From the NCBI RefSeq assembly GCF_023195775.1, contig NZ_CP096205.1, forward strand, positions 2,854,001 through 2,918,000: DNA of 64,000 bases. Direction: 5' to 3'. Below are positions 16,739 to 25,480 of the stretch, one piece after another (the first letter of the stretch is position 1; every line of letters starts with the position of its first letter). Below the pieces are notes generated by a model. The model had not been told where the DNA came from. It was given only the letters and a program-made list of their open reading frames with translations, and did no database searches. The position numbers and the translations under genes were made by a program. The stretch is from Flavobacterium azooxidireducens (GTDB lineage Bacteria; Bacteroidota; Bacteroidia; Flavobacteriales; Flavobacteriaceae).

Positions 16739-17518
16739 ATGAATACAAGAGCAAAACAACTGGAAGCCTTTGGTCGCTTATTGGATATTATGGACGATTT
16801 GCGTGAAAAATGTCCGTGGGATAAAAAGCAAACCTTAGAAAGTTTACGCCATCTTACCATCGAAGAAACCTACGAATTAGGCGATGCCATTTTGGACAAT
16901 GATTTGCAGGAAATCAAAAAAGAATTGGGCGATTTGTTGCTGCATATTGTTTTTTATGCAAAAATCGGCAGCGAAACAAATGATTTTGATATTGCTGATG
17001 TAGCGAACAGTATTTGTGATAAATTGATTGATCGTCATCCACATATTTATGGTGATGTAGTTGTTGCCAATGAAGAAGAAGTGAAGCAAAATTGGGAAAA
17101 ACTAAAACTCAAAGAAGGTAAAAAATCAGTTTTGGAAGGTGTGCCGAAAAGCTTGCCAGCACTTGTTAAAGCAAGTCGAATTCAAGATAAAGTGAAAGGC
17201 GTTGGTTTTGATTGGGAAGAACCACATCAAGTTTGGGATAAAGTTCAGGAAGAAATTTCAGAATTTCAGGAAGAAGTAAAATCAGGAAATTTTGAGAAGA
17301 TGGAAGCCGAATTTGGCGATGTTTTGTTTTCGATGATTAATTATGCACGGTTTTTAAAAATTAATCCTGAAGATGCTTTGGAGCGAACAAACAAAAAATT
17401 CATGAAACGATTTATGTATTTAGAAAGCAAAGCAGGTGAATTAGGAAAACCTTTATCAGATATGACATTGGCTGAGATGGATGTGTTTTGGGAAGAAGCA
17501 AAAAAACTTCCTAAATAG
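16739..17518 (+). CDS. mazG: Nucleoside triphosphate pyrophosphohydrolase MazG
   Basis: 259 residues with two MazG domains. The first carries CPWDKKQTLESL, EETYELGDAI and KELGDLLLH (ExxE...ExxD metal site, residues about 25-75). The second has EEISEFQEEV and EAEFGDVLFS near 170-195. It hydrolyses non-canonical NTPs to NMP and PPi, and in E. coli modulates ppGpp. Full-length, no signs of decay. Followed after 17 bp by the monooxygenase-like gene, probably one transcript. Confidence 0.95.
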   Translation: MNTRAKQLEAFGRLLDIMDDLREKCPWDKKQTLESLRHLTIEETYELGDAILDNDLQEIKKELGDLLLHIVFYAKIGSETNDFDIADVANSICDKLIDRHPHIYGDVVVANEEEVKQNWEKLKLKEGKKSVLEGVPKSLPALVKASRIQDKVKGVGFDWEEPHQVWDKVQEEISEFQEEVKSGNFEKMEAEFGDVLFSMINYARFLKINPEDALERTNKKFMKRFMYLESKAGELGKPLSDMTLAEMDVFWEEAKKLPK

Positions 17519-17535
17519 AACTTAATTTTATAGAA

Positions 17536-17838
17536 ATGAATTTACCTTATTATGCAGTTATTTTTACATCGACCAGAACTGAGGTGGATGATGATTATAA
17601 CGAAATGGGAACAAAAATGGTTGAATTAGCCAAAAAGCAAGAAGGTTTTCTTGCCGTAGAATCGGCTAGAAATGACATAGGAATTACCGTTTCCTATTGG
17701 CAATCATTGGAATCCATCAAACAATGGAAACAAAATTTAGATCATTTGGATGCTCAACAAAAAGGAATTTCAAAATGGTATGAAAATTATATTGTTCGAA
17801 TTTGTTTAGTTGAAAAGGAATATAGTTTTCAGAAATAA
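17536..17838 (+). CDS. Antibiotic biosynthesis monooxygenase (ABM) family protein
   Basis: 100 residues of a single ABM-type ferredoxin-like domain: YYAVIFTSTR, MVELAKKQEGFLAVES, ITVSYWQSLESIKQWK and the HLDAQQKGISKWYENY helix. Many such small proteins are quinol monooxygenases or heme-degrading enzymes. The substrate here is unknown. Second gene after mazG, and its end meets a bidirectional terminator shared with the carbonic anhydrase gene. Confidence 0.8.
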   Translation: MNLPYYAVIFTSTRTEVDDDYNEMGTKMVELAKKQEGFLAVESARNDIGITVSYWQSLESIKQWKQNLDHLDAQQKGISKWYENYIVRICLVEKEYSFQK

Positions 17839-17888
17839 AAAAAATCAAGTTCAATTAAGAATTAAATCTAATCGAACTTGATTTTTTT
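17839..17888. terminator. Bidirectional terminator between ABM gene and carbonic anhydrase gene
   Basis: AAAAATCAAGTTC and GAACTTGATTTTT form a perfect stem with A and T runs on both sides, serving both convergent genes. Confidence 0.8.
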
Positions 17889-17903
17889 CAGTTAGGAGAA
17901 AAT

Positions 17904-18533
17904 TTACTCTCCCAAATTATAAATCTCCATAATATCTTTTAAAACTTCTTTAAAATTAATTTTTAAATCAATCAATTTTCCGGAATGAATGTCAAAAACC
18001 CATCCGTGAACTTGTAAATTTCTTTCGCGATACGCTTTTTGAACGGCGGCAGTTTTAATTAAATTGACACATTGTTCCTGCACATTGAGTTCAACCAAAC
18101 GATTGTATCGTGCGTTTTCATCAGTAATAGCATTCAATTCTTTTTTATGAAGTCGATACACATCGCGAATGTTACGTAACCACGGATTTAAAATTCCTAA
18201 ATCTTGTGCTTGCATAGCTGCTTTTACACCGCCACAAAAATAATGTCCGCAAACCACCACGTGGTTAACTTTTAAATGATCCACGGCATAATTCATAACC
18301 GACATTACGTTTAAATCAATGCTAATCACCATATTGGCTATGTTTCTGTGAACGAAAACTTCTCCGGGTTGCACACCCATTAAATCCTCGGCTGTTACAC
18401 GACTGTCGGAACAACCGATGTAGAGAATTTCAGGACTTTGCCCTTTTGATAAATTTTCAAAATAATTGGCATCAACTGATAGTTTTTCAGCGATCCACTT
18501 TTCGTTGTTTTTAAATACTTTTTCAATTTCCAT
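17904..18533 (-). CDS. Beta-class carbonic anhydrase
   Basis: 209 residues. Zinc ligands and catalytic dyad are visible: CSDSRV (Cys41, Asp43, Arg45) and HYFCGG (His97, Cys100). It interconverts CO2 and bicarbonate. The C-terminal half (RNIRDVYRLHKKEL, VQEQCVNLIKTAAV, VHGWVFDIHSGKL) is standard for the type of E. coli Can/CynT. It starts 18 bp after the bestrophin stop, so the two are one operon. Confidence 0.95.
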   Translation of the reverse strand: MEIEKVFKNNEKWIAEKLSVDANYFENLSKGQSPEILYIGCSDSRVTAEDLMGVQPGEVFVHRNIANMVISIDLNVMSVMNYAVDHLKVNHVVVCGHYFCGGVKAAMQAQDLGILNPWLRNIRDVYRLHKKELNAITDENARYNRLVELNVQEQCVNLIKTAAVQKAYRERNLQVHGWVFDIHSGKLIDLKINFKEVLKDIMEIYNLGE

Positions 18534-18551
18534 AATTGATATTTTTTAGAT

Positions 18552-19538
18552 TTACATTAAAATTTTATTTTCTGCTGTTATTGGCGAAGGAAGATTTTCT
18601 TCATCTAACATATCTCTTAAATCGATTTCAATTGTTCGACTCAATGCAGTAATTGGAACATCGTTTGCACTTCCTTCAAATGGATTTTCGGTACTTTCGC
18701 CTACTTTTTCCATCGATACAAAAACCCACGAAACCACTATGCTAAAAGGAATAGTTAACCACACATAATGCTCTCCCAATTTTTGAAATTCGTTCAACAT
18801 TCCAAAAGGTAACAAAATGACAAACAACCAAATAAAGAATAAATTGATACTGGCAAATTGCCGAGGATAAGGAAAGTTTTTAATTCGTTCACATTTTCCT
18901 TGTTGGTCATATAAATCGGCTAAGCGTTTTTCCATTTCAACATATTGAAAATTTTCGATTTTTCCTTGTTGATATAATTCGGCTAATCGTTTAGATTGAA
19001 AGGCGATGAGCTGAGTGGCTCTGTTCTTTTTTGATAAGATGTACTTTTGTTCTTCTTCGGATAAATATTTTTTTAATTCTTCCTCCAACGGAATTGATTT
19101 TTCTAAAATAGTAAACAAACGGCTGTATTCAACGTTATAACTTTTGGTCATATTTTCCCAATTCCTGGGTTCTCTCAATTGATAACGCAAAGCAGTCAAC
19201 CAAGCACAATGACGATAAATTAATTCCTGGTGAATAGTTTTATCCGCTATAACAAAATCTTTTGTCATTATTCCCCAAGACCGACTCGAGTTGACAATCG
19301 CTCCCCAAATTTGACGAGCTTCCCATAAACGATTATAGGTTTGCGTATTTTTAAAACCAATTATAAAGGCTGCGGCTGTCCCGACTAATGCAATCGGAAC
19401 CCATGGAATAGACATCCATTTACATTCAAATAACTGAAATAGTAGGGTAGGGATAATGGCTAAAAATAAGAGAACATAAATGTCTCTTCTTGTCCAAAAT
19501 AAAAATTCTTTGAGTGAGTATTGTCTTCCTGAGTGCAT
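18552..19538 (-). CDS. Bestrophin-family channel
   Basis: 328 residues of the bestrophin/UPF0187 family, pentameric anion (or, in some bacteria, cation) channels of the inner membrane. The N-terminus (SLKEFLFWTRRDIYVLL), the segment GTAAAFIIGFKNTQTYNRLWEAR in short form GFKNTQTYNRLWEARQIWG (about 60-78) and the C-terminal ENPFEGSANDVPITALSRTIE are family hallmarks. Four hydrophobic segments near 20-40, 50-65, 230-250 and 255-275. Coupling to carbonic anhydrase suggests a role in bicarbonate passage, an inference. Confidence 0.92.
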   Translation of the reverse strand: MHSGRQYSLKEFLFWTRRDIYVLLFLAIIPTLLFQLFECKWMSIPWVPIALVGTAAAFIIGFKNTQTYNRLWEARQIWGAIVNSSRSWGIMTKDFVIADKTIHQELIYRHCAWLTALRYQLREPRNWENMTKSYNVEYSRLFTILEKSIPLEEELKKYLSEEEQKYILSKKNRATQLIAFQSKRLAELYQQGKIENFQYVEMEKRLADLYDQQGKCERIKNFPYPRQFASINLFFIWLFVILLPFGMLNEFQKLGEHYVWLTIPFSIVVSWVFVSMEKVGESTENPFEGSANDVPITALSRTIEIDLRDMLDEENLPSPITAENKILM

Positions 19539-19578
19539 AAATTATTTTTAATTAACTAAGTACCGTTAAAAATAAAAA

Positions 19579-19600
19579 AAACTGTTTAAAAAACAGTTTT
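19579..19600 (-). terminator. Terminator after the Crp/Fnr regulator gene
   Basis: AAACTGTTT, loop AAA, AAACAGTTT, followed on the minus strand by a T run. It separates the regulator from the bestrophin operon. Confidence 0.7.
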
Positions 19601-19622
19601 AAAATATACTTTATCCAAAAAA

Positions 19623-20303
19623 TTACTCCGCCATTCGTTTTAATTTATTTTTATCTAAAATCACTATTTTTTTTCCGGTAATATCAATCAAACCTGTTTT
19701 GTTAAATTCAGAAAGTAATCGAATACAACTTTCAGTTGCCGTTCCAATCATTCCTGCTAATTCTTCTCTTGATAATTGAATGTGAAGTGAACCATCTTCA
19801 TTTTTGCCAAAGGTGTCTTCTAAATAGAGCAAAGTTTCAGCTAAACGTTCTTTCACTGTTTTTTGAGCCATTGAAACCATGTGATCATCTGCGTCTTTTA
19901 AATCGCCACAAATAGTTTTCATCATATTCATCGAAAACTGGTTGTTATTGTTGAAAAACCCTAGTACTTCCGATTTAGGAATAAAACAAACCTCCATATC
20001 TTCCAAAGCTACGGCACTCAAATTCGCAGGCTCATCGCTAATCATCGAACGTTGACCCAAAAGTTCACCGGGTTTAACCAATTTTACAATTTGATCTTTT
20101 CCGTTGGCACTTAACTTAGATAGTTTACAAACACCATCTTTAATGCAGTATATACCATTAACAGATTCACCTTCTTCAAAAATAGGTTCACCTTTTTTTA
20201 TGGTGTAAGATGTTTTACAATTAGCCATTTTTAATAGCTCATCTTTGTTTAGGGCTTTTAATGAACTGAATTCCCTCACAATACATTGTTCACATTTGCT
20301 CAT
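19623..20303 (-). CDS. Crp/Fnr-family transcription regulator (likely regulator of cbb3 genes)
   Basis: 226 residues: cyclic-nucleotide-binding-like domain (about 25-140) and a winged HTH (about 150-220). The recognition helix ATESCIRLLSEF keeps the Glu and Arg that in Fnr/Crp contact the TGA half-site. Cysteines lie at the N-terminus (Cys4, Cys7) and at Cys29 and elsewhere, so an oxygen-sensing iron-sulfur cluster as in Fnr is possible but the spacing is not that of E. coli Fnr. It is divergent from ccoI, and a matching palindrome lies between them. Regulation of the cbb3 cluster and hemN is inferred from three such sites. Confidence 0.9.
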   Translation of the reverse strand: MSKCEQCIVREFSSLKALNKDELLKMANCKTSYTIKKGEPIFEEGESVNGIYCIKDGVCKLSKLSANGKDQIVKLVKPGELLGQRSMISDEPANLSAVALEDMEVCFIPKSEVLGFFNNNNQFSMNMMKTICGDLKDADDHMVSMAQKTVKERLAETLLYLEDTFGKNEDGSLHIQLSREELAGMIGTATESCIRLLSEFNKTGLIDITGKKIVILDKNKLKRMAE

Positions 20304-20328
20304 TACTATTTAGATTTATTGGTATTTA

Positions 20329-20336
20329 CAAAGATA
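20329..20336 (-). promoter_or_regulatory. -7 promoter element of the Crp/Fnr gene
   Basis: Reads TATCTTTG on the minus strand, 26 bp before the start codon. The palindrome at 20345-20358 overlaps the spacer and -33 position of this promoter. Confidence 0.55.
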
Positions 20337-20344
20337 ATTAAAGT

Positions 20345-20358
20345 ATGACAAATATCAT
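20345..20358. promoter_or_regulatory. Crp/Fnr-type palindrome upstream of ccoI
   Basis: ATGACAAATATCAT. Its centre is 36.5 nt from the last base of the ccoI -7 element (20388), the class II activator position. For the divergent regulator gene the same site lies over the -33 region, which would favour autorepression. Confidence 0.7.
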
Positions 20359-20380
20359 ATTTTAATTTTCATCCTTTTGC

Positions 20381-20388
20381 AACCTTTG
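20381..20388 (+). promoter_or_regulatory. -7 promoter element of ccoI
   Basis: AACCTTTG, one base off TAnnTTTG, 22 bp before the start codon; its weakness fits a promoter that needs an activator. Confidence 0.5.
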
Positions 20389-20410
20389 TTACAGGTAAAA
20401 TGAGCAAATT

Positions 20411-22834
20411 ATGAACACTGGAAATTGTTTCCATTGTGGTTTAGAAATCAACAAAAAAGAAGAGATTATTTATGACGAAAAAAGTTTCTGTTGCAACGGT
20501 TGTAAGACGGTTTATGAAATTTTTAGTCAAAATGATTTATCATGTTATTATGATTTTCAAGCATCTCCGGGTGCAACACCACTTGACATTAAAGGTAAAT
20601 ATGATTTTTTAGACAATGAAGATATTGTTTCAAAACTTCTCGAATTCCAAGAGGATACAACACATATTGTTTCACTCTATATTCCTCATATACACTGTAG
20701 TTCGTGTATTTGGATTTTGGAAAATTTACAGAAACTTCAATCAGGAATAATTACTTCGCAAGTAAATTTTCCGGAGAAGAAAGTTAGAATAACATTCAAT
20801 CCCGAAGAAACTTCACTCAAAAAAATAGTTGAACTTCTCTGTTCCATTGGTTATGAACCCTACATCAGTTTAGACAATTTTGATGAAGGTAAAAAAGTCA
20901 TCGACCGAAGTTTGATTTATAAAATTGGAGTTGCTTTTTTCTGTTTTGGAAATATTATGTTGCTCTCGTTTCCTGAATATTTTGAAGTAGAAGAATATTG
21001 GATCAACGAATACCGTGGATTTTTCCGTTGGTTGATCTTTGCTATTTCGCTTCCGGCTTTTTTTTATTCGGCAAGCGGATATTATGTTTCGGCATACAAA
21101 AGCATCAAATCGGGAATGCTCAATATCGATATTCCGATTGCATTGGGGATTGTGGTGATGTTTATCCGAAGCACAGTTGACATCGTATTTGATTACGGCC
21201 AAGGCTTTTTTGACAGTATGACCGGACTGATTTTCTTTATGCTTTTGGGAAAATTATTTCAAAAGAAAACGTATGATTTTTTATCCTTTGAACGTGATTA
21301 TAAATCTTATTTTCCGATTGCAATCACCAAAATTTTAGCAGATGGTTCAGAAACTTCTGTTCAAGTATATGATATTCAAAAAGGGGATCGACTTTTAATC
21401 AGAAACCAAGAATTGATTCCGGTTGACGGCATTTTAATTTCCGAAAAAGCATCTATTGATTACAGCTTTGTAACGGGAGAAGCGGTTGCTATCGAAAAAA
21501 AATCAGGAGACAAAATTTTCGCAGGCGGAAAACAAGTCGGCAAAGTCATCGAAATGGAAGTGCTTTTTTCGGTTTCTCAAAGTTACCTTACTCAATTGTG
21601 GAGTAACGATGTTTTTCAGAAGAAAATTGATATCAAACACAAAACAATCACAGATAAAATCAGTCGATATTTCACACCGGCTTTGCTTGGTTTAGCAATT
21701 ATTTCTTTTTTGTATTGGATTTTCATTGATACCAACACAGCCTTTAATGTTTTTACAGCAATTTTGATTGTAGCTTGTCCGTGTGCATTGGCATTAACCG
21801 CTCCTTTTACGTTGGGAAATGTGTTGCGAATTTTAGGTAAACGAAAATTCTATCTAAAAAATGCCATTGTTATTGAACAATTAGCCAAAGTAGATAGTAT
21901 CGTTTTTGATAAAACAGGAACAATTACAACCAATAAAAAAACGTCTATCACTTATGAAGGAACTCCTTTAACTGATTTTGATTTAAAGTTATTAAACAAT
22001 GCTCTTCGAGGTTCCAATCATCCTTTAAGCAGACGATTGTATGATTTTATTCCCAAACAAATTAAACTTACTCCAACACATTTTGAAGAAGTAATTGGTA
22101 AAGGAATCAATGCAACTTTTGAAGAAGGAACTATAAAACTAGGTTCTTCTCAATTTTTGGAACATATGAGCGAAAACACGCATAAAAAAACCAAAGTACA
22201 TGTTGAAATAAATGGGATTTATAAAGGAAGCTATGTGTTTAATAACCAATACCGAGAAGGTTTAGAGCAGTTATTTCTTCAATTATCAAAAAAGTACAAC
22301 CTTATTATTTTATCCGGTGATAATGATGGTGAACGAAAAATATTGGAGAAAATGCTTCCATCCACTACAAAATTGGTTTTTAATCAAAAGCCGGAACAAA
22401 AACTGGAATATATTGAAGAACTTCAAAAACAAGGCAAAAATGTCATGATGATTGGTGATGGTTTAAACGATGCCGGAGCTTTAGCACAAAGTAACATCGG
22501 GATTTCTATTTCCGAAAATGTTAATGTTTTTTCGCCCGCTTGTGACGGAATTTTGGATGCTTCTCAGTTTCAAAAAATTGGCTTTTTTATGCAGTATTCC
22601 AAAAATGCCATGAAAACAATTTATATGAGTTTTGCACTTTCTTTAGCCTATAATATTGTTGGATTGACTTATGCAGTTTCTGGTAATTTATCGCCTTTAG
22701 TGGCAGCTATTATTATGCCATTGAGCACCATTACTATAGTAAGTTTTGTAACGATTATGACAAATGTTTATGCACGAAACTCGCAACCCGTAACCCGCAA
22801 CTTTCAACCCGCAACAAAAAATAATACTGCATGA
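20411..22834 (+). CDS. ccoI: Copper-translocating P-type ATPase for cbb3 oxidase assembly
   Basis: 807 residues. An N-terminal Cys-rich zinc-ribbon-like domain (Cys6, Cys9, Cys27, Cys28, Cys31) precedes an HMA domain with the metal site HCSSC (Cys96, Cys99). Eight membrane helices hold the CPC metal-transport motif (456-458); the phosphorylation site is DKTGT (Asp500) and the hinge GDGLNDAGAL. This is the CcoI/FixI type of heavy-metal ATPase, exporting copper for the heme-copper centre of CcoN. The stop overlaps the second regulatory palindrome (22831-22844). It starts the cluster ccoI-S-NO-Q-P-G-H. Confidence 0.95.
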   Translation: MNTGNCFHCGLEINKKEEIIYDEKSFCCNGCKTVYEIFSQNDLSCYYDFQASPGATPLDIKGKYDFLDNEDIVSKLLEFQEDTTHIVSLYIPHIHCSSCIWILENLQKLQSGIITSQVNFPEKKVRITFNPEETSLKKIVELLCSIGYEPYISLDNFDEGKKVIDRSLIYKIGVAFFCFGNIMLLSFPEYFEVEEYWINEYRGFFRWLIFAISLPAFFYSASGYYVSAYKSIKSGMLNIDIPIALGIVVMFIRSTVDIVFDYGQGFFDSMTGLIFFMLLGKLFQKKTYDFLSFERDYKSYFPIAITKILADGSETSVQVYDIQKGDRLLIRNQELIPVDGILISEKASIDYSFVTGEAVAIEKKSGDKIFAGGKQVGKVIEMEVLFSVSQSYLTQLWSNDVFQKKIDIKHKTITDKISRYFTPALLGLAIISFLYWIFIDTNTAFNVFTAILIVACPCALALTAPFTLGNVLRILGKRKFYLKNAIVIEQLAKVDSIVFDKTGTITTNKKTSITYEGTPLTDFDLKLLNNALRGSNHPLSRRLYDFIPKQIKLTPTHFEEVIGKGINATFEEGTIKLGSSQFLEHMSENTHKKTKVHVEINGIYKGSYVFNNQYREGLEQLFLQLSKKYNLIILSGDNDGERKILEKMLPSTTKLVFNQKPEQKLEYIEELQKQGKNVMMIGDGLNDAGALAQSNIGISISENVNVFSPACDGILDASQFQKIGFFMQYSKNAMKTIYMSFALSLAYNIVGLTYAVSGNLSPLVAAIIMPLSTITIVSFVTIMTNVYARNSQPVTRNFQPATKNNTA

Positions 22835-22844
22835 CAATTATCAT
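22831..22844. promoter_or_regulatory. Crp/Fnr-type palindrome upstream of ccoS-ccoNO
   Basis: ATGACAATTATCAT, a perfect half-site pair (ATGAC/ATCAT) overlapping the ccoI stop codon. Its centre is 36.5 nt from the last base of TAATTTTG (22874). Confidence 0.75.
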
Positions 22845-22866
22845 ATTTTATAAAATCGAGTAAGTC

Positions 22867-22874
22867 TAATTTTG
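22867..22874 (+). promoter_or_regulatory. -7 promoter element of ccoS-ccoNO
   Basis: TAATTTTG, matching TAnnTTTG, 18 bp before the ccoS start. Confidence 0.55.
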
Positions 22875-22892
22875 TTAACATAAATTTAAGGT

Positions 22893-23087
22893 ATGGGCGT
22901 CATTTACATTTTAATCACCATTAGTATCATCGTGGCTATTTTTTTTCTGTATGCATTTATTAGAGCAGTAAAAAACGGTCAATACGATGATGATTACACT
23001 CCATCCGTCAGAATGCTTTTTGACGATGAACTCAAAATCTCAACAAACAAAAAACCAATACAAACAATTAAAGAAAAACAAGTATAA
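22893..23087 (+). CDS. ccoS: cbb3-type oxidase assembly protein CcoS
   Basis: 64 residues: one membrane helix (about 4-24) followed by NGQYDDDYTPSVRMLFDD, the signature of CcoS (FixS). It is needed for cofactor insertion into CcoN in other bacteria. It ends 2 bp before ccoNO. Confidence 0.92.
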   Translation: MGVIYILITISIIVAIFFLYAFIRAVKNGQYDDDYTPSVRMLFDDELKISTNKKPIQTIKEKQV

Positions 23088-23089
23088 TT

Positions 23090-25282
23090 ATGGAGATGCA
23101 ACAATTTTATTACGACAACAAAATTGTAAAGAAGTTCCTCTACGCATGTATCGTCTTTGGTGTAGTCGGAATGTTAGTAGGCCTCTTATTGGCCATCATG
23201 TTTTTATTTCCCAATTTAACCGATGGAATTTCGTTCCTTAGTTTTGGTAGATTAAGACCTTTACATACCAACGCAGTAATCTTTGCCTTCGTTGGAAATG
23301 CCATTTTTGCAGGTGTTTACTATTCGATGCAACGATTGCTAAAAACCAGAATGTACAGTGATTTACTTAGTAATCTTAATTTCTGGGGATGGCAATTAAT
23401 CATTGTTGCTGCAGCAATTACTTTACCATTAGGTTATTCAACTTCTAAAGAATATGCCGAATTAGAATGGCCAATTGATATTGCCATTGCTTTAATTTGG
23501 GTGGTATTTGGTATTAACATGATTATGACAATTCTGAAACGTAGAGAACGTCATATTTATGTAGCAATTTGGTTTTATATCGCCACATTTGTTACCGTTG
23601 CTATTCTTCATATTTTTAATAGTTTAGAATTACCGGTTTCTGGTTTAAAAAGTTATTCGGTTTATGCCGGGGTTCAAGATGCTTTGGTGCAATGGTGGTA
23701 CGGACACAATGCCGTTGCCTTCTTCCTGACAACACCATTTTTAGGATTGATGTATTATTTTGTTCCAAAAGTGGCTAATCGTCCGGTTTATTCTTACCGA
23801 TTATCTATCATTCACTTTTGGTCGTTGATTTTCATTTATATCTGGGCCGGACCTCACCATTTATTATACACAGCTTTACCGGATTGGGCTCAAAACTTAG
23901 GAGTTGTTTTCTCTGTGATGTTGATTGCTCCATCTTGGGGTGGTATGATCAACGGACTTCTTACATTAAGAGGTGTTTGGGATAAAGTTAGAACCGATGC
24001 AGTGTTAAAATTCTTCGTTGTTGCAATCACCGGTTATGGTATGGCAACGTTTGAAGGACCAATGCTTTCGCTTAAAAACGTTAACGCTATTGCTCACTTT
24101 ACAGATTGGATTATTGCTCACGTACACGTTGGAGCTTTGGCTTGGAACGGATTTATGACTTTTGGTATGATTTATTGGTTAATACCACGAATGACCAAAA
24201 CCAAATTATATTCTGAAAAATTAGCCAATTTCCATTTTTGGATCGGAACATTGGGAATCATATTATATGCATTGCCACTTTATGTTGCAGGATTTACACA
24301 AGCTTCTATGTGGAAACAATTCAATCCAGACGGAACTTTAGTATATGGTAATTTCCTTGAAACAGTTACGCAAATTATGCCAATGTATTGGATGCGTGCC
24401 ATCGGAGGAACATTATATGTTGCAGGTTTACTAGTTTTAGTATATAACGTAATCAAAACAGTTGCTGCCGGTTCAAAAGTAGAAGATGAATTAGCCGAAG
24501 CACCAGCCTTAGCCGTAATTTCTTCAAGAAGAATGAAAGGCGAAAAATGGCATTCTTGGTTAGAAAGAAGACCAATCCAATTTACAGTTTTATCGCTAGT
24601 AGCTATTTTAATTGGAGGTATAATTCAAATTATTCCAACCATAGTAGTGAAATCTAACATACCAACTATCGCTTCTGTAAAACCATATACACCAATGGAA
24701 TTGGAAGGACGTGATTTATACATCCGTGAAGGTTGTGTAGGATGTCACTCGCAAATGATTAGACCTTTCCGTTCAGAAGTAGAACGTTATGGTGAATATT
24801 CAAAAGGAGGAGAATATGTATATGATCACCCATTCTTATGGGGTTCTAAACGTACAGGTCCGGATTTACATAGAGTTGGAGCCAAATACAATGACAACTG
24901 GCATTTCAACCACATGTGGGATCCTCAAAGTACATCTCCTGGTTCAATTATGCCAGGCTACAAATGGTTGTATGACAATGATCCAATGGATTATTCATTA
25001 ATTGAGAAAAAAATGGAAGTGATGGTAACGTTAGGTGTTCCTTATACAGAAGAAGACATTAAAAATGCCAGAAAATCTATCGACGAACAAGGTGCTCAAA
25101 TTGAAAAAAATCTTTATGCCGATCCTGATTTTGTAAAATCGTATGAAGAAAGCAAAAAGAATGCAGCAACTCGTGGCGAAGAATTTGTTCCGATGAAAGA
25201 CAGAGAAATTACAGCGTTAATTGCCTATCTGCAACGTTTAGGAACTGATATTAAAGTAAAAGAAACTGTTCAAAATAAATAG
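23090..25282 (+). CDS. ccoN: Fused cbb3 oxidase subunits I and II (CcoNO)
   Basis: 730 residues joining two subunits that are separate in proteobacteria. The CcoN part (about 1-480) has twelve membrane segments with heme and copper ligands in RLRPLHTNAV, WWYGHNAV, GPHHLLYT and IAHVHVGAL. The CcoO part (about 500-720) is a membrane-anchored monoheme cytochrome c with CVGCH (Cys549-His553), SQMIRPFRSE and TGPDLHRVG. The fusion is known in Bacteroidota. High-affinity terminal oxidase and proton pump of the inner membrane for low oxygen. Confidence 0.96.
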   Translation: MEMQQFYYDNKIVKKFLYACIVFGVVGMLVGLLLAIMFLFPNLTDGISFLSFGRLRPLHTNAVIFAFVGNAIFAGVYYSMQRLLKTRMYSDLLSNLNFWGWQLIIVAAAITLPLGYSTSKEYAELEWPIDIAIALIWVVFGINMIMTILKRRERHIYVAIWFYIATFVTVAILHIFNSLELPVSGLKSYSVYAGVQDALVQWWYGHNAVAFFLTTPFLGLMYYFVPKVANRPVYSYRLSIIHFWSLIFIYIWAGPHHLLYTALPDWAQNLGVVFSVMLIAPSWGGMINGLLTLRGVWDKVRTDAVLKFFVVAITGYGMATFEGPMLSLKNVNAIAHFTDWIIAHVHVGALAWNGFMTFGMIYWLIPRMTKTKLYSEKLANFHFWIGTLGIILYALPLYVAGFTQASMWKQFNPDGTLVYGNFLETVTQIMPMYWMRAIGGTLYVAGLLVLVYNVIKTVAAGSKVEDELAEAPALAVISSRRMKGEKWHSWLERRPIQFTVLSLVAILIGGIIQIIPTIVVKSNIPTIASVKPYTPMELEGRDLYIREGCVGCHSQMIRPFRSEVERYGEYSKGGEYVYDHPFLWGSKRTGPDLHRVGAKYNDNWHFNHMWDPQSTSPGSIMPGYKWLYDNDPMDYSLIEKKMEVMVTLGVPYTEEDIKNARKSIDEQGAQIEKNLYADPDFVKSYEESKKNAATRGEEFVPMKDREITALIAYLQRLGTDIKVKETVQNK

Positions 25283-25284
25283 TC

Positions 25285-25458
25285 ATGCTAAAGTTTATCA
25301 AACACCACATGGATACGATCGTAGGAATTGAAATATATCCTATCATCTCATTGAGCATTTTCTTTGGATTCTTTGTATTGCTTTTAGTGTGGGTATTTTC
25401 CTATAGCAAAGAAACAATCAATGAACTAGGTGATATACCTTTAAAAGAAGATAATTAG
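25285..25458 (+). CDS. ccoQ: CcoQ-like small subunit
   Basis: 57 residues, MLKFIKHHMDTIVGI at the start, one membrane helix (about 18-40), then SYSKETINELGDIPLKEDN. It is 2 bp after ccoNO and 22 bp before ccoP, the exact place of ccoQ, and the FSYSK stretch after the helix matches small cbb3 subunits IV. It is short and therefore easily missed. Confidence 0.8.
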   Translation: MLKFIKHHMDTIVGIEIYPIISLSIFFGFFVLLLVWVFSYSKETINELGDIPLKEDN

Positions 25459-25480
25459 TAAAACCTATTAAACGTAAAAA

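Noticed and set aside
19623-20303. Calling the regulator Fnr because of its cysteines
   Set aside because: The cysteine spacing does not match the E. coli Fnr cluster site, so oxygen sensing is not established.
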